From the NCBI RefSeq assembly GCF_003438995.1, contig NZ_QSUN01000002.1, forward strand, positions 416,130 to 445,944: a stretch of 29,815 nucleotides of DNA. Direction: 5' to 3'. The stretch is from Bacteroides sp. OM05-12. Its GTDB lineage: Bacteria > Bacteroidota > Bacteroidia > Bacteroidales > Bacteroidaceae. Both the position numbers and the translations under genes were made by a program. The notes under the pieces are model-generated. The model was not told the DNA's origin, did not search any database, and saw only the letters and a program-made list of their open reading frames with translations. This document shows, in pieces, positions 1 to 9,206 of this stretch (position 1 is the first letter of the stretch; the number at the start of each line of letters is the position of its first letter).

Positions 1-2
1 AT

Positions 3-59
3 GGTTACAAATCTAAGAATATTTTTGTAAAGGTTGATGAATTCTTGAGGAAAAGATGA
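3..59 (+). CDS. Possible C-terminal tail of an upstream (phage) protein, partial
   Basis: An open frame enters from the left edge and ends at a TGA at 57-59. The visible 18 residues are lysine-rich and include KNIFVKVDEFLRKR. It has the same strand and A/T-rich composition as the tail genes that follow. With only 18 codons the evidence is weak: another frame in the same stretch also ends shortly (TAA at 28-30), so either could be the true tail, or neither. Confidence 0.25.
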   Translation, partial: GYKSKNIFVKVDEFLRKR

Positions 60-170
60 ACTGAACTATATTAATCTTTTTAATGACGGATACCTACATA
101 GTTTCGTATAATAGTTACATATACTTTGGCAACATTTACAATCTAAAAGAAATATATAGCTTAAACATCG

Positions 171-178
171 TACGTTTG
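171..178 (+). promoter_or_regulatory. Possible -7 promoter element (TACGTTTG) before the tail genes
   Basis: TACGTTTG matches the Bacteroidetes -7 consensus TAnnTTTG and lies 43 bp before the start codon at 222. I see no TTTG at the expected 19-21 bp upstream, so this is half a promoter at best. The rest of 60-221 is A/T-rich with no other recognisable signal. The stretch just before the ATG is almost pure A/T, as is usual for Bacteroides translation starts. Confidence 0.3.
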
Positions 179-221
179 TTGTAGGCAAAATAATAGTTTT
201 ATTAAAATAAAAATAATAGTT

Positions 222-2225
222 ATGGCAGATGTAGATAGAGAATTAGTGTCGGCAGTGGAAGAAGCGCTGAAATTGAATGCGAAAAGTGTAAGTGATACGA
301 AAATAATAGATTCTACCAATACTGTTACTTCTATTCCTGTGGTGGATGAATCAGGAGAAGTGGTTCGGTTGTCAATGAATGCTATTGGGGCGAAAACAGT
401 TGATTTTTCTCAATTAGATAGTTTGAATGCTCCTGCTAGATGTGGAAGATATGCAGTTAAATTGAATGGAATTGTGGTTGGTGCTTTAGACGTGGCAACA
501 AATTCGGAAGGAAAATCTATTTTGCAACGTTTTACAACTAGTGCGGCAATTATGGATCCGGATTCAGACGATGTGACGAGATTTGCTAGAGTTAGAGTAT
601 ATGATAGGTTTTATAATCATTATGGTAGCACGCTTGATGGTGTTCGTAATATGACTTGGAGTGAATGGAGAAAACTGGCTGACGCCTTGGATATTGCTGA
701 ATTGAATATATCCGGTGCATTCCCTGAAAGTGGACGAAGCGTTTTTAATGAAGAATATTGGAAGCCTATTCCGTTTGATGAGCGTTATATGCAATTTCAA
801 TATGATATGTCATATGTGCCGGGATCTATTGTTAACATGCCTGATGATACTGATTATACCTATGAATCTCTGAAAATGAATACCGGACCGACGTTGCCAC
901 CATATGAAAAAGGTAACAGATATACTTTGAAGAGTGCTATTGCTATATTACCTGCTCAGTTTGAAAAAGAAGGATTTAAGGTAACATTTTTATCGTATGA
1001 AACGAATGAATGGGTTACTTATCAATTTAAAGGACACTATTGGAATAATCCATATGATTGGAAAGAGATGTACAACTTGGATATTTGTATGAAATATGTA
1101 AAGTGGGATGGCACTATAGTACATGATGTGCAAACGGAATATATGTCATATACAGGCGATGACGGGAAAGTTGTATTATGCCAATCTTCCGATGGAACAG
1201 AACGTTTTCTTTATGAAGTAGGAACAAAGACAAAAATAGTAGGTGGAAATACAGGAAGTAAAAAATATTATCAGTCATGGATGAATAAAACTTCTAATTA
1301 TCTGGATTATCAGAAAGACTTAGGGGGATTTTATGATTATTTGTTGTATGTATCGCCTGCTTCTTTATGGATGAAAGGGGAAGAGGAAAAACTCATAAGA
1401 TTAAGTGTGAAAAGCTATGGTGACTTGACTGACAAACCTCAAATTAATGGATTGGAACTTGTTGGAAATAAATCATGGTTTGATTTGAAATTGGCCGGAA
1501 CAAGAACTAATGACGAAGGAGAAATATTTAATGATCCGAGCAATGTTGCTATTGGGATTGGTGCTCATGCGGAAGGTACTTCGACCAGTGCCCTAAGAAC
1601 GTCTTCACATACACAGGGATTATATACGGAAGCTCGTAATGTGGGGGAACATGCGGGAGGAAAATATAATGTATCAAAGAAATCGGATGATAGAAGTTTA
1701 GCTACAGCATTTAGTCATGGTAATGGAACCGGAACAAACTATAGGAGTAATGCTATTGAGGTAAAGGAAAATGGAGATACTTATATTGCAGGAAATAAAT
1801 TTATTTATAATGCTAATGGTGCTGAACCTAAAGATTTGATACAGCAGGTCAATAATATTTCAGATATAGTGATTCCGGGAAGTACAATTCTGAAATATGC
1901 TCCGAAGGATGAGTTTGTGGAAATTCCGGAAGGATATTCTTTATCAGCTCTGGAGGCCTATTGTTGTTTTCAAATTAATGGTGAAACAGGAGAATTTATA
2001 CTGTTTACATTGACCGGTTCGGACAGAATGTGCTCATCAGTTGCATTTACAGGCTCTAGATTCTATATGATTGCTATTAATATTATTAGTGAAATGGTCG
2101 ATGATAAGTTTAAAGTTTTATCATGCAATTTGGTTAAGGCTATAGATGTGGTTGACGGAGCCGAGTGTACTTTTGATATTATGTCTTTTAGTTCAGATAT
2201 AAGTATGCTTTTAGTGAAAGATTGA
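222..2225 (+). CDS. Phage tail / receptor-binding protein, first of two tandem paralogs
   Basis: A 667-aa protein without a signal peptide, probably part of the distal tail of a prophage. Residues ~1-60 form a platform (IIDSTNTVTSIPVVDE..GEVVR) that is repeated at the N-terminus of the next gene. A beta-rich stretch with an RFYNHYG...TWSEWR motif follows (~80-150). About 120 residues (~155-270) are present here and absent from the paralog. A KWDGTIVHDV segment (~285) matches KWDGTIVDDV in the paralog. Residues ~430-600 carry GAHAEG, EHAGGKYNVS and ATAFSHGNGTG, small turn-rich motifs of the kind seen in YadA-like head repeats and phage tail-spike stalks, which suggest a trimeric fibre. The last ~110 residues (from ~555) are not shared with the paralog and may be the specific tip. 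The stop is 20 bp before the next start, so the two are probably co-transcribed. The assignment to a tail fibre rests on motifs and context; no enzyme motif is visible. Confidence 0.65.
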   Translation: MADVDRELVSAVEEALKLNAKSVSDTKIIDSTNTVTSIPVVDESGEVVRLSMNAIGAKTVDFSQLDSLNAPARCGRYAVKLNGIVVGALDVATNSEGKSILQRFTTSAAIMDPDSDDVTRFARVRVYDRFYNHYGSTLDGVRNMTWSEWRKLADALDIAELNISGAFPESGRSVFNEEYWKPIPFDERYMQFQYDMSYVPGSIVNMPDDTDYTYESLKMNTGPTLPPYEKGNRYTLKSAIAILPAQFEKEGFKVTFLSYETNEWVTYQFKGHYWNNPYDWKEMYNLDICMKYVKWDGTIVHDVQTEYMSYTGDDGKVVLCQSSDGTERFLYEVGTKTKIVGGNTGSKKYYQSWMNKTSNYLDYQKDLGGFYDYLLYVSPASLWMKGEEEKLIRLSVKSYGDLTDKPQINGLELVGNKSWFDLKLAGTRTNDEGEIFNDPSNVAIGIGAHAEGTSTSALRTSSHTQGLYTEARNVGEHAGGKYNVSKKSDDRSLATAFSHGNGTGTNYRSNAIEVKENGDTYIAGNKFIYNANGAEPKDLIQQVNNISDIVIPGSTILKYAPKDEFVEIPEGYSLSALEAYCCFQINGETGEFILFTLTGSDRMCSSVAFTGSRFYMIAINIISEMVDDKFKVLSCNLVKAIDVVDGAECTFDIMSFSSDISMLLVKD

Positions 2226-2245
2226 GTAAAAATAATTAGTATAAT

Positions 2246-5200
2246 ATGATGACATCAGAAGAAATAAAACAGCTAGCGGAGGAAGTCTCCGGCATATTAA
2301 AGACAGAAGGCAAAAGCATTGGTTCGGCACCGATGGTTGATTCTACATTCGGACTGACTTCTTTACCGATGGTTGATGAAGAAGGAAATGTAGTGAGAGC
2401 TTCTGTCAATTCTGTTATGGATTTGGTCAGTGGTAAGTTGCAAAGTGTAGATATCAATAAAATAGATAACCTTTATGCGGTGACAAATCCGGATAATACA
2501 ACAGACTGTAATATATGGGCAGTTACACATTATGGTAATATAATAGGCTACCTTAAAGCTTATGCAAATAGTGATAATATAATTCAAGAGTTTACCACAT
2601 CATTGTTGATACTGGACGGAATATTGAGGTTAAACTTATCAGATACGAATGTGCATACATACAGTCGTTTCTATAACAATTCATATGAAGACCTGACCAA
2701 TGAAGTTCCTCTTAATACATGGAGTTTATGGAGACATGTATTGCCGAATAAAGTGTCTAGAGTTATGAAGTGGGATGGCACGATTGTAGATGATGTAAAA
2801 GTTTCAGCTGCTTCATACGGCGGTAAAAATGGGAAAGTTGTTCTTTGTCGAGTTTCGGGAACTCCTGTTACATTTGCTTATATGGTGAGTTCTCTAGACT
2901 CTGTTACCTATTTTAATAATTGGTTTGGTAGAGAAGATTATCAGAGTGATGTGTATTATTCCGATTCGTGGGGGCCGGTTACATTTATTGATAATACTTT
3001 CTATGTATCACCGGATTCTATCTGGATTAAAGATGATGATGGACATCTTATCAATTTGGCAGAAAGCGGGATAGGTAGAAATTCAGGAAATAACGGCGAG
3101 ATTTTCAATGATTATGAGAATAACGAGGCTAAAGGGTTGAATGCTCATGCAGAAGGTTGTGGTACGGTGGCCAATAACGAAGCGGAACATGCGCAGGGAA
3201 AATATAATGTATCGGTGCGGGAGAGTGGTGATCTTTCTCAGGCAACGGCTTTTTCTCATGGTGGCGGTACCGGAGCATCCGATAGGAAAAATTTACTGGA
3301 ACTTAAAAAGAACGGTGATCTGTATATTTCCGGACGGAAGTTGGTGTATGATGTCAATGGCACACCTACCGATTTGATAGATAAGATAGAGAATCTTTCT
3401 GTGGAAACTCCAGATGAGCCTTTATCTTTGGGAAATTTGACCAATATGGATGAAACTTTCGATAATTGTGAGGACGGTGTATATTGTCTGGAGGTGAGGA
3501 ATGGTATGATTTATCCGATAGTTGGCGGTACAGGAGGAGGTAATGATACGGTTCAGCGTAATGTTCGTATTGTAAATGGTTTGGAAAGTAAAAGCGTTTC
3601 TGCCAGTAAAGGCGAACCATGTCCGCTTGTTTTCACTTTTATAAGTCAGGAACGATATGGCGTAGATGAATCATATGAGGATATCGGAGAACGTGGACTG
3701 TGTCAGGTTTCGGTTAAGACGACTGACGGTTCGTCATATGTGGTGGTGAAACAAATGTATATAAATAGTGGAACCCCTACTACAGTGGATGTGGCGGAGT
3801 ATTTATCTTCCGGTGCGAATAGCGTGATGATCAAGGTCACCGGTGAAATTACCGAAATCACGACTCCGGCTTTCGTTTATACGGTACAGCTAACTTCCTT
3901 GTCTATTTCTGCCGATAACTTTAAATGGTGGACTGCATACACAGGAAACATAACATTACCATTGAATATTGGTGGCAATGTGTCGAAGATTTTATATGTG
4001 ACTTTAATTGGACAAGATTATAATGAATCTTATCAGATTGTGTTGGGAACGGGTATTTATACGGAAACTGCTTATAATTACGCTTTAATGCATCCGGGTA
4101 AATCTGGTGTATATAAATTATCCGCATATGTTACTAATTCGGATGGCACAATTAAAACAAAGACTATTTCTTTTAATATCATTTGTGCTGTAACGGGAGA
4201 ATATGTGAAATTGATTGCGATTAATGATACATTAGATAAAACTACAAACTGGGCGGAAAATAAGTTATTTAGCTATACCATGTATGATGGAGATAGTGTA
4301 TATACTTCGGCACAGTTTGTTATTGAGAAAAATGGAGTAACTGTATTTTCTTCTAATGAAGACTCAGTAGCAACAGCAACCAAGCATACTTTTTCGCTTC
4401 CTCTTGAGATTGAGACATTGGATAGTTCTGATTTTGAAATTATTGTTCACGTGAATGATGGGGAAAATAATTTGACAGAACCGATTACATTTACAGTAAA
4501 TAATTCAAGCGGCTATTCGGCTGTTGCCGGAGCTTTGTTTTGTATGAATCCGAAAACTAGAAGTAATAGACAAGATAATTTCAGACATATTATCAATGAA
4601 ATAGATGGCTCATTGATTGATTGTTCATGGAGTAATATGAACTGGGGAAACGATGGCTGGTTGTCGGATGATGATGGAAACAAGGCGCTTAGACTAATGG
4701 CAGGTTCTTTGCTTGACATACATCACTATCCATTCGCTAAAGAATGTGCACGAACAGGAAAGACTATTGAGATTGATTATAAAGTGGATAATGTGACGAA
4801 TTATGGAAGTCCGGTACTCACCATTTCCTCTGCTTCCGGCGATTCGTTTGTCGGACTCAATATTTATGCGGATGAAATAACCATGCATTCGCAATCATTG
4901 AAAAATAGTAAGGTACAAGGAATTCATACACATGAGGGTAAGCGGATTCGGATGACATTGGTTATTATGCCTGATGCTTATGGAAATAGTGGGTTTAATT
5001 TATGTATAATTTATATAAATGGTAAAAAGAATCGGGAGTTTACGTATGAAAATAATGATTATTTTGCGCACAATGGTGGAATTATAATAGGCTCTGAATA
5101 TGCTGATATTGATATTTATGGTATTCGTATCTATGATTTGGCTCTTACTTCTCCTGCGGTACTTCGTAATTATATAAATTGGTTGGTGACGACGTCTGAG

Positions 5201-8200
5201 AAATTACAGGTTACAACAGATAATGATGTCTTGGATTCGAATGGTTCGGATGTTGATTTCCTGAATACACTGGATCAATATAATGTGATGGTGTTTGATA
5301 ATACGATTCCAAGAATTGCTGATCCTTCAACTAGGGAAGGTACGTTGGAAGTGTATTTTTATGAATTTCCGGAACGTAACGTAAAAATTACGAATGTACA
5401 GGTAAAAGGACAGGGGACATCTTCCATGAGGTATTATCTATGGAATACGCGTTATTCGATTGATAAGGAAAAATCAGTTATCACTTATGCTGACGGTACA
5501 ATTGGTAAGAAGACTTGGCAAATGATTCCAAGTATTCCGGCAGGGGCAAAGTTTACCGCGAAGAAAAACTATGCGTCATCCATGCAATCTCATAAGATGG
5601 GTTCTGCCAATTCTGTGCATGATCTTTATAAACAAATGGGATTCACCAATGAGGCTATGGATACAGAAGATTATGAAAATTGTCGTATTGCTGTTTATCA
5701 ATTACCGTTTGTTTGTTTTGAAAAGTCGGTCAATGAAGAGGGTGAGTTTGTGTATACTTTTATGGGTGAATACACGTTTGGACCGGATAAAGGAGATAAA
5801 TATACTTTTGGATATGATACGGATTTATTTCCGGGACTAATTTCCATCGAAGGAGCGGATAATTCTCCGTTGTTGACATTATTTCGAGTGCCTTGGACAG
5901 ATGCCTGTGTAAAATATAATCCGGATGAGGAAGCTTTTCAATATAACGGAGCAAATGCTTGGGATTTTGATGGTGGTTCGGTAAATAATATATCTCTGTT
6001 TGTTCCTGCTTATAATCTTGTATATAGTTGTTCAAATAGACTGAAACCTTTTGATGGTACGTTGGATGAACTGAATAGTCAAGTAGCGACAATGCGTACT
6101 CAGCCGTATGAATTTTGGATTGCGAAAGAAGGGGATGAGCATCGGTTTAATGTGTATTATTATGAATCCGGTCAGAATCGGTTTGTTCCTTCCGATATTG
6201 GGAATGGGACGATTAATCTAGTTGTACAGTTGGTGGATAAAGAGTATGGACTCACGTCTGCAGACTTGGAAGGAAAGAATAGTAATGAATTGAATGAACT
6301 GTTTGTCAAAGCCCGTATAACGAAATTTAGAAAAGAAGCTCCGATATATTGGGATATTGATGATGCTATCTTACATCGGAATTGGGTGGAAATGCATGCC
6401 GGAACAGACCAACGGGCGAAGAACACTTATACTTATTGCTTTGGTGAAGGGTGTAAATGGAAATGGCGTTATGATGATATGGATACGATATTTGATACTG
6501 ATAATGAAGGTCAACCGGAAAAATCGTATAGCGTTGAAATACATGATATGAATGAAACGGGAGCTGCTGTGTGGAATGGTGAAACTAGTAATTTTTGGAA
6601 TCTGATAGATCTTGCTTTTCCTGAAGAAGTGGTAACCGGCATGAAAAATATGCTTACCGCGATGGAAGAACTTGGGGGACTGAAAAGTGGAACGGACTTT
6701 GATAAGATTTACGCTTACTATCAGAAATATTACTTTAATCCGGCACAAGAATATTTTCCAGCCAATATAGTGAATGCCGATGCAAAAATAGCTTATGAAA
6801 ATGGTAAACTCGCATATATAGCTGGTACTTATACGAATGATACGGACCCAATAACACAGAGCTTGGGTGATCATTATTCTGCTGAGACACGTTGGGTTAC
6901 AAAACGCATTATCTATATTATGTCAAAATATAGTTTCGGCTTGTTTTCGGCAAACGGGACGGATAATATTACAGTGCGTGCTGCTGGTGATACGATTAAG
7001 TATGAATTGACTCCGGCTATGGATCTATATCCTGCCATAGCCAATGGTACAAGTATCATTCGTGGTAAACGAACTAAAGCCGGGGGAAAATGTGAAATGC
7101 TTGTCGAACTTTCCGGTTCGGGTGACCAGCAAAATACGATACAGGGGGCTTCGTTTTTAGAAGATATAGGAGACTGGCATGATAAGAATGTATCCGGTAC
7201 GATGGTTATCCAAGGTAAGATGCTTCGTGAGATTCGTTTGGGAAGCAAGACGGACAAAGTACTTATTTCCATAACTGCACTTACTATTTCTAATTGTACG
7301 TCTTTACAGAAACTCGTACTCTCAAATATCACAACATTAGGAGGTACTCTTAATTTAGCAGCATGTACGCATTTGAAAGAAGTATATGCGGACGGGACTT
7401 CACTTTCCCAGATTAAACTTCCGAGTGGGGGTGGTTTACAAAAGGTGGAATTCAGTTCGAAGAACCAATATCTGTCTTTATCCAATTATCCGCTTTTGGC
7501 GAATGATGCGGTAGGAATTGACTTGTGTAAAGAGATAATTACAGATTTCTTTATTGTGGATTGTCCTTTGATAAATCCGATGGACTTATTGGTTAATGTC
7601 ATGAATGCCCAATCAGATCAAGGAAATGCTCATAGACTGAAACGTATTCGTGCTGTAGGGTTCAATGAAACTTATAGGGATGCCGGTATGCTTGACGTTC
7701 TCAGTAACTTGTCTGATGGTTCGTATTCGGGACTTAGCAGTGAAGGATTGGCGGGTGAAGATGAATATCCGGTATTGGATGGTACATTGAATATTTATGC
7801 CAGTGTTTATGAAGATTCGGTTGACATTTTGGAAAATACATTCAAAAAGTTGAAACTGAATGTGTTTGGTGAGAGGTATGTTCGTTTTAAAGATGCTGTT
7901 CTTTTGAATATTCTGTCTTCCAATTATGGTGACGGTATTGGGATTACTATGCCGCAAATTAAAGCTGTAACTAAATTGGTGACTTTTGAGGGCAATACAG
8001 ATATAACGAGTTTCGATGAATTCAAATATTTTACGAATAATACGGATTTACATATACGACATTTTTCAGGTTGTACGAATTTGAAGTCTATATCTTTACC
8101 TGATTCTGTAACGGAAGTTACTCAGATGATGTTTAACGATAATTCAAATCTAGAATCGGTGGAATTACCTGAAGGACTTGTTTCTATTAATAAGAATTCT

Positions 8201-8605
8201 TTTTGGGGTTGTTCCTCATTACATCATATACGTATCCCCTCTACTGTTACGAGTTTCGGAACGGGAGTATTTGATGCTTGTGATCTTTTTAGCATTGATT
8301 TACCGGACTCATTGCAGGTAATTGGAAGCACAATATTTCGTAATAATGCAAATCTTGTAGAAGTGGTAATACCTCAAAATGTCAGTGAAATGGGGAATAT
8401 GGTCTTTTTTGGTTGTGCTAAGTTAAAAAAGGTAATCATGAAACCGGTTGCCCCTCCTGTACTTGGTGGTGAAGGTGTATTTAACAGTACACCTTCAGAT
8501 CTGAAAATCTACGTTCCTGATGAAAGTGTAGAGTCTTATAAGACAGCTACTAACTGGACAAAAGTGGCAGCTAAAATAAAACCAATGTCAGAATTAACAG
8601 AATAA
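2246..8605 (+). CDS. Giant phage tail receptor-binding protein with LamG-like, CotH-like and LRR domains
   Basis: A 2119-aa protein with no signal peptide (ATG at 2246; the adjacent ATG at 2249 is equally possible). Residues 1-~390 repeat the platform of the upstream gene, including VDSTFGLTSLPMVDE, the KWDGTIVDDV block, NAHAEG and ATAFSHGGGTG. Residues ~430-760 look like several Ig/fibronectin-type beta-sandwiches. Residues ~762-980 resemble a LamG/concanavalin-A-like lectin module (ALRLMAG, INGKKNREF, IYGIRIYDLAL). Residues ~1050-1430 resemble a CotH-type kinase fold: a GQGTSSMRYY glycine-rich loop, then GTDQRAKNTYTY (~1385) and WRYDDMDTIFDTDNEG (~1408). Residues ~1640-1930 are irregular leucine-rich sequence, and ~1930-2090 are BspA-type LRRs (GCTNLKSISLPDSVTEV, NLESVELPEGL). 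The C-terminal LRR block is the likely receptor-contacting tip. Context with lysis genes supports a tail-tip role. Whether the CotH-like part is catalytic is unknown. Confidence 0.65.
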   Translation: MMTSEEIKQLAEEVSGILKTEGKSIGSAPMVDSTFGLTSLPMVDEEGNVVRASVNSVMDLVSGKLQSVDINKIDNLYAVTNPDNTTDCNIWAVTHYGNIIGYLKAYANSDNIIQEFTTSLLILDGILRLNLSDTNVHTYSRFYNNSYEDLTNEVPLNTWSLWRHVLPNKVSRVMKWDGTIVDDVKVSAASYGGKNGKVVLCRVSGTPVTFAYMVSSLDSVTYFNNWFGREDYQSDVYYSDSWGPVTFIDNTFYVSPDSIWIKDDDGHLINLAESGIGRNSGNNGEIFNDYENNEAKGLNAHAEGCGTVANNEAEHAQGKYNVSVRESGDLSQATAFSHGGGTGASDRKNLLELKKNGDLYISGRKLVYDVNGTPTDLIDKIENLSVETPDEPLSLGNLTNMDETFDNCEDGVYCLEVRNGMIYPIVGGTGGGNDTVQRNVRIVNGLESKSVSASKGEPCPLVFTFISQERYGVDESYEDIGERGLCQVSVKTTDGSSYVVVKQMYINSGTPTTVDVAEYLSSGANSVMIKVTGEITEITTPAFVYTVQLTSLSISADNFKWWTAYTGNITLPLNIGGNVSKILYVTLIGQDYNESYQIVLGTGIYTETAYNYALMHPGKSGVYKLSAYVTNSDGTIKTKTISFNIICAVTGEYVKLIAINDTLDKTTNWAENKLFSYTMYDGDSVYTSAQFVIEKNGVTVFSSNEDSVATATKHTFSLPLEIETLDSSDFEIIVHVNDGENNLTEPITFTVNNSSGYSAVAGALFCMNPKTRSNRQDNFRHIINEIDGSLIDCSWSNMNWGNDGWLSDDDGNKALRLMAGSLLDIHHYPFAKECARTGKTIEIDYKVDNVTNYGSPVLTISSASGDSFVGLNIYADEITMHSQSLKNSKVQGIHTHEGKRIRMTLVIMPDAYGNSGFNLCIIYINGKKNREFTYENNDYFAHNGGIIIGSEYADIDIYGIRIYDLALTSPAVLRNYINWLVTTSEKLQVTTDNDVLDSNGSDVDFLNTLDQYNVMVFDNTIPRIADPSTREGTLEVYFYEFPERNVKITNVQVKGQGTSSMRYYLWNTRYSIDKEKSVITYADGTIGKKTWQMIPSIPAGAKFTAKKNYASSMQSHKMGSANSVHDLYKQMGFTNEAMDTEDYENCRIAVYQLPFVCFEKSVNEEGEFVYTFMGEYTFGPDKGDKYTFGYDTDLFPGLISIEGADNSPLLTLFRVPWTDACVKYNPDEEAFQYNGANAWDFDGGSVNNISLFVPAYNLVYSCSNRLKPFDGTLDELNSQVATMRTQPYEFWIAKEGDEHRFNVYYYESGQNRFVPSDIGNGTINLVVQLVDKEYGLTSADLEGKNSNELNELFVKARITKFRKEAPIYWDIDDAILHRNWVEMHAGTDQRAKNTYTYCFGEGCKWKWRYDDMDTIFDTDNEGQPEKSYSVEIHDMNETGAAVWNGETSNFWNLIDLAFPEEVVTGMKNMLTAMEELGGLKSGTDFDKIYAYYQKYYFNPAQEYFPANIVNADAKIAYENGKLAYIAGTYTNDTDPITQSLGDHYSAETRWVTKRIIYIMSKYSFGLFSANGTDNITVRAAGDTIKYELTPAMDLYPAIANGTSIIRGKRTKAGGKCEMLVELSGSGDQQNTIQGASFLEDIGDWHDKNVSGTMVIQGKMLREIRLGSKTDKVLISITALTISNCTSLQKLVLSNITTLGGTLNLAACTHLKEVYADGTSLSQIKLPSGGGLQKVEFSSKNQYLSLSNYPLLANDAVGIDLCKEIITDFFIVDCPLINPMDLLVNVMNAQSDQGNAHRLKRIRAVGFNETYRDAGMLDVLSNLSDGSYSGLSSEGLAGEDEYPVLDGTLNIYASVYEDSVDILENTFKKLKLNVFGERYVRFKDAVLLNILSSNYGDGIGITMPQIKAVTKLVTFEGNTDITSFDEFKYFTNNTDLHIRHFSGCTNLKSISLPDSVTEVTQMMFNDNSNLESVELPEGLVSINKNSFWGCSSLHHIRIPSTVTSFGTGVFDACDLFSIDLPDSLQVIGSTIFRNNANLVEVVIPQNVSEMGNMVFFGCAKLKKVIMKPVAPPVLGGEGVFNSTPSDLKIYVPDESVESYKTATNWTKVAAKIKPMSELTE

Positions 8606-8610
8606 TTAGA

Positions 8611-8823
8611 ATGGATACAAATAATAGTGATCACATTATTGCGGGAGAAGGTAAAGTATTTCGCAGAATATCCGACGGATTCGTTTTTAGTAATGAGATT
8701 TATCTCGGTTATACCTATTATCTAGGAGGTGAGAAATTGATCGAACCACTGAGGGAGTTGCCTGAGCACTTCGAAGAAATAGATGATCCTGATAGTGAAG
8801 AATACGTTGATTTAGAAGATTGA
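8611..8823 (+). CDS. Small acidic phage-cluster protein, unknown function
   Basis: A 70-aa protein starting 5 bp after the giant tail gene ends. It is acidic, with a DDPDSEEYVDLED-type C-terminus, and carries an aromatic stretch GYTYYLGGEKL around residues 33-43. There is no signal peptide, TM segment or Cys. The tight spacing on both sides (next ATG 8 bp after its stop) argues for translation as part of the tail-lysis operon. It could be a tail-fibre assembly chaperone, since short genes in this position often are, but nothing in the sequence proves it. I do not recognise the family. Confidence 0.6.
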   Translation: MDTNNSDHIIAGEGKVFRRISDGFVFSNEIYLGYTYYLGGEKLIEPLRELPEHFEEIDDPDSEEYVDLED

Positions 8824-8831
8824 TTCATAGT

Positions 8832-9185
8832 ATGGATACACAGAATATTTGGTTTTCCATAATAGGCACATTGGGAGGGTGGGAGGGAATTAAGTGGCTT
8901 GTCTCTTTTTGGGTTAACCGTAAAACGGATGCCCGGAAAGAAGATGCTACGGCAGATGGCATGGAGAATGAGAATGAACGTAAACAAGTGGACTGGTTAG
9001 AGAGAAGGCTTGCAGAACGTGATGCTAAGATTGATGCCCTGTATGCAGAGCACAGGCAAGAGCAAAAGGCTCATTTGGAGACGATTTACAGACTTCATGA
9101 AGTGGAATTAAAATTGAAAGAGGCGGAGACAAAACGGTGCGATGTAAGGGGATGTTCCGGTCGACAACCGCCAAGTGATTATTAG
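8832..9185 (+). CDS. One-TM coiled-coil protein of the lysis cassette (holin or i-spanin candidate)
   Basis: A 117-aa protein. I chose the ATG at 8832 over a TTG at 8820 that overlaps the previous stop. A hydrophobic segment spans residues ~6-28 (IWFSIIGTLGGWEGIKWLVSFWV), followed by a charged, heptad-like coiled coil from ~47 to ~102. The C-terminus is basic with two cysteines (C103, C108) in KRCDVRGCSGRQPP. It sits directly before a putative endolysin and a spanin-like gene. A holin would usually have more or stronger TM segments. One N-terminal TM plus a periplasmic coiled coil with terminal Cys is the layout of an inner-membrane spanin (Rz type). Position and topology support a role in lysis; which role is inference. 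Confidence 0.6.
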   Translation: MDTQNIWFSIIGTLGGWEGIKWLVSFWVNRKTDARKEDATADGMENENERKQVDWLERRLAERDAKIDALYAEHRQEQKAHLETIYRLHEVELKLKEAETKRCDVRGCSGRQPPSDY

Positions 9186-9206
9186 TCAGGATAAAAACGT
9201 GTAAAT

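Noticed and set aside
5000..8600. Diversity-generating retroelement acting on the tail protein
   Set aside because: No template-repeat copy, reverse transcriptase or C-type-lectin-like variable end is present in the window; the C-terminus is LRR.
8820..8831. TTG start for the one-TM coiled-coil protein, and TTG at 9616 for the spanin-like protein
   Set aside because: Both overlap the previous stop codon and a normal ATG follows within 9-12 bp.
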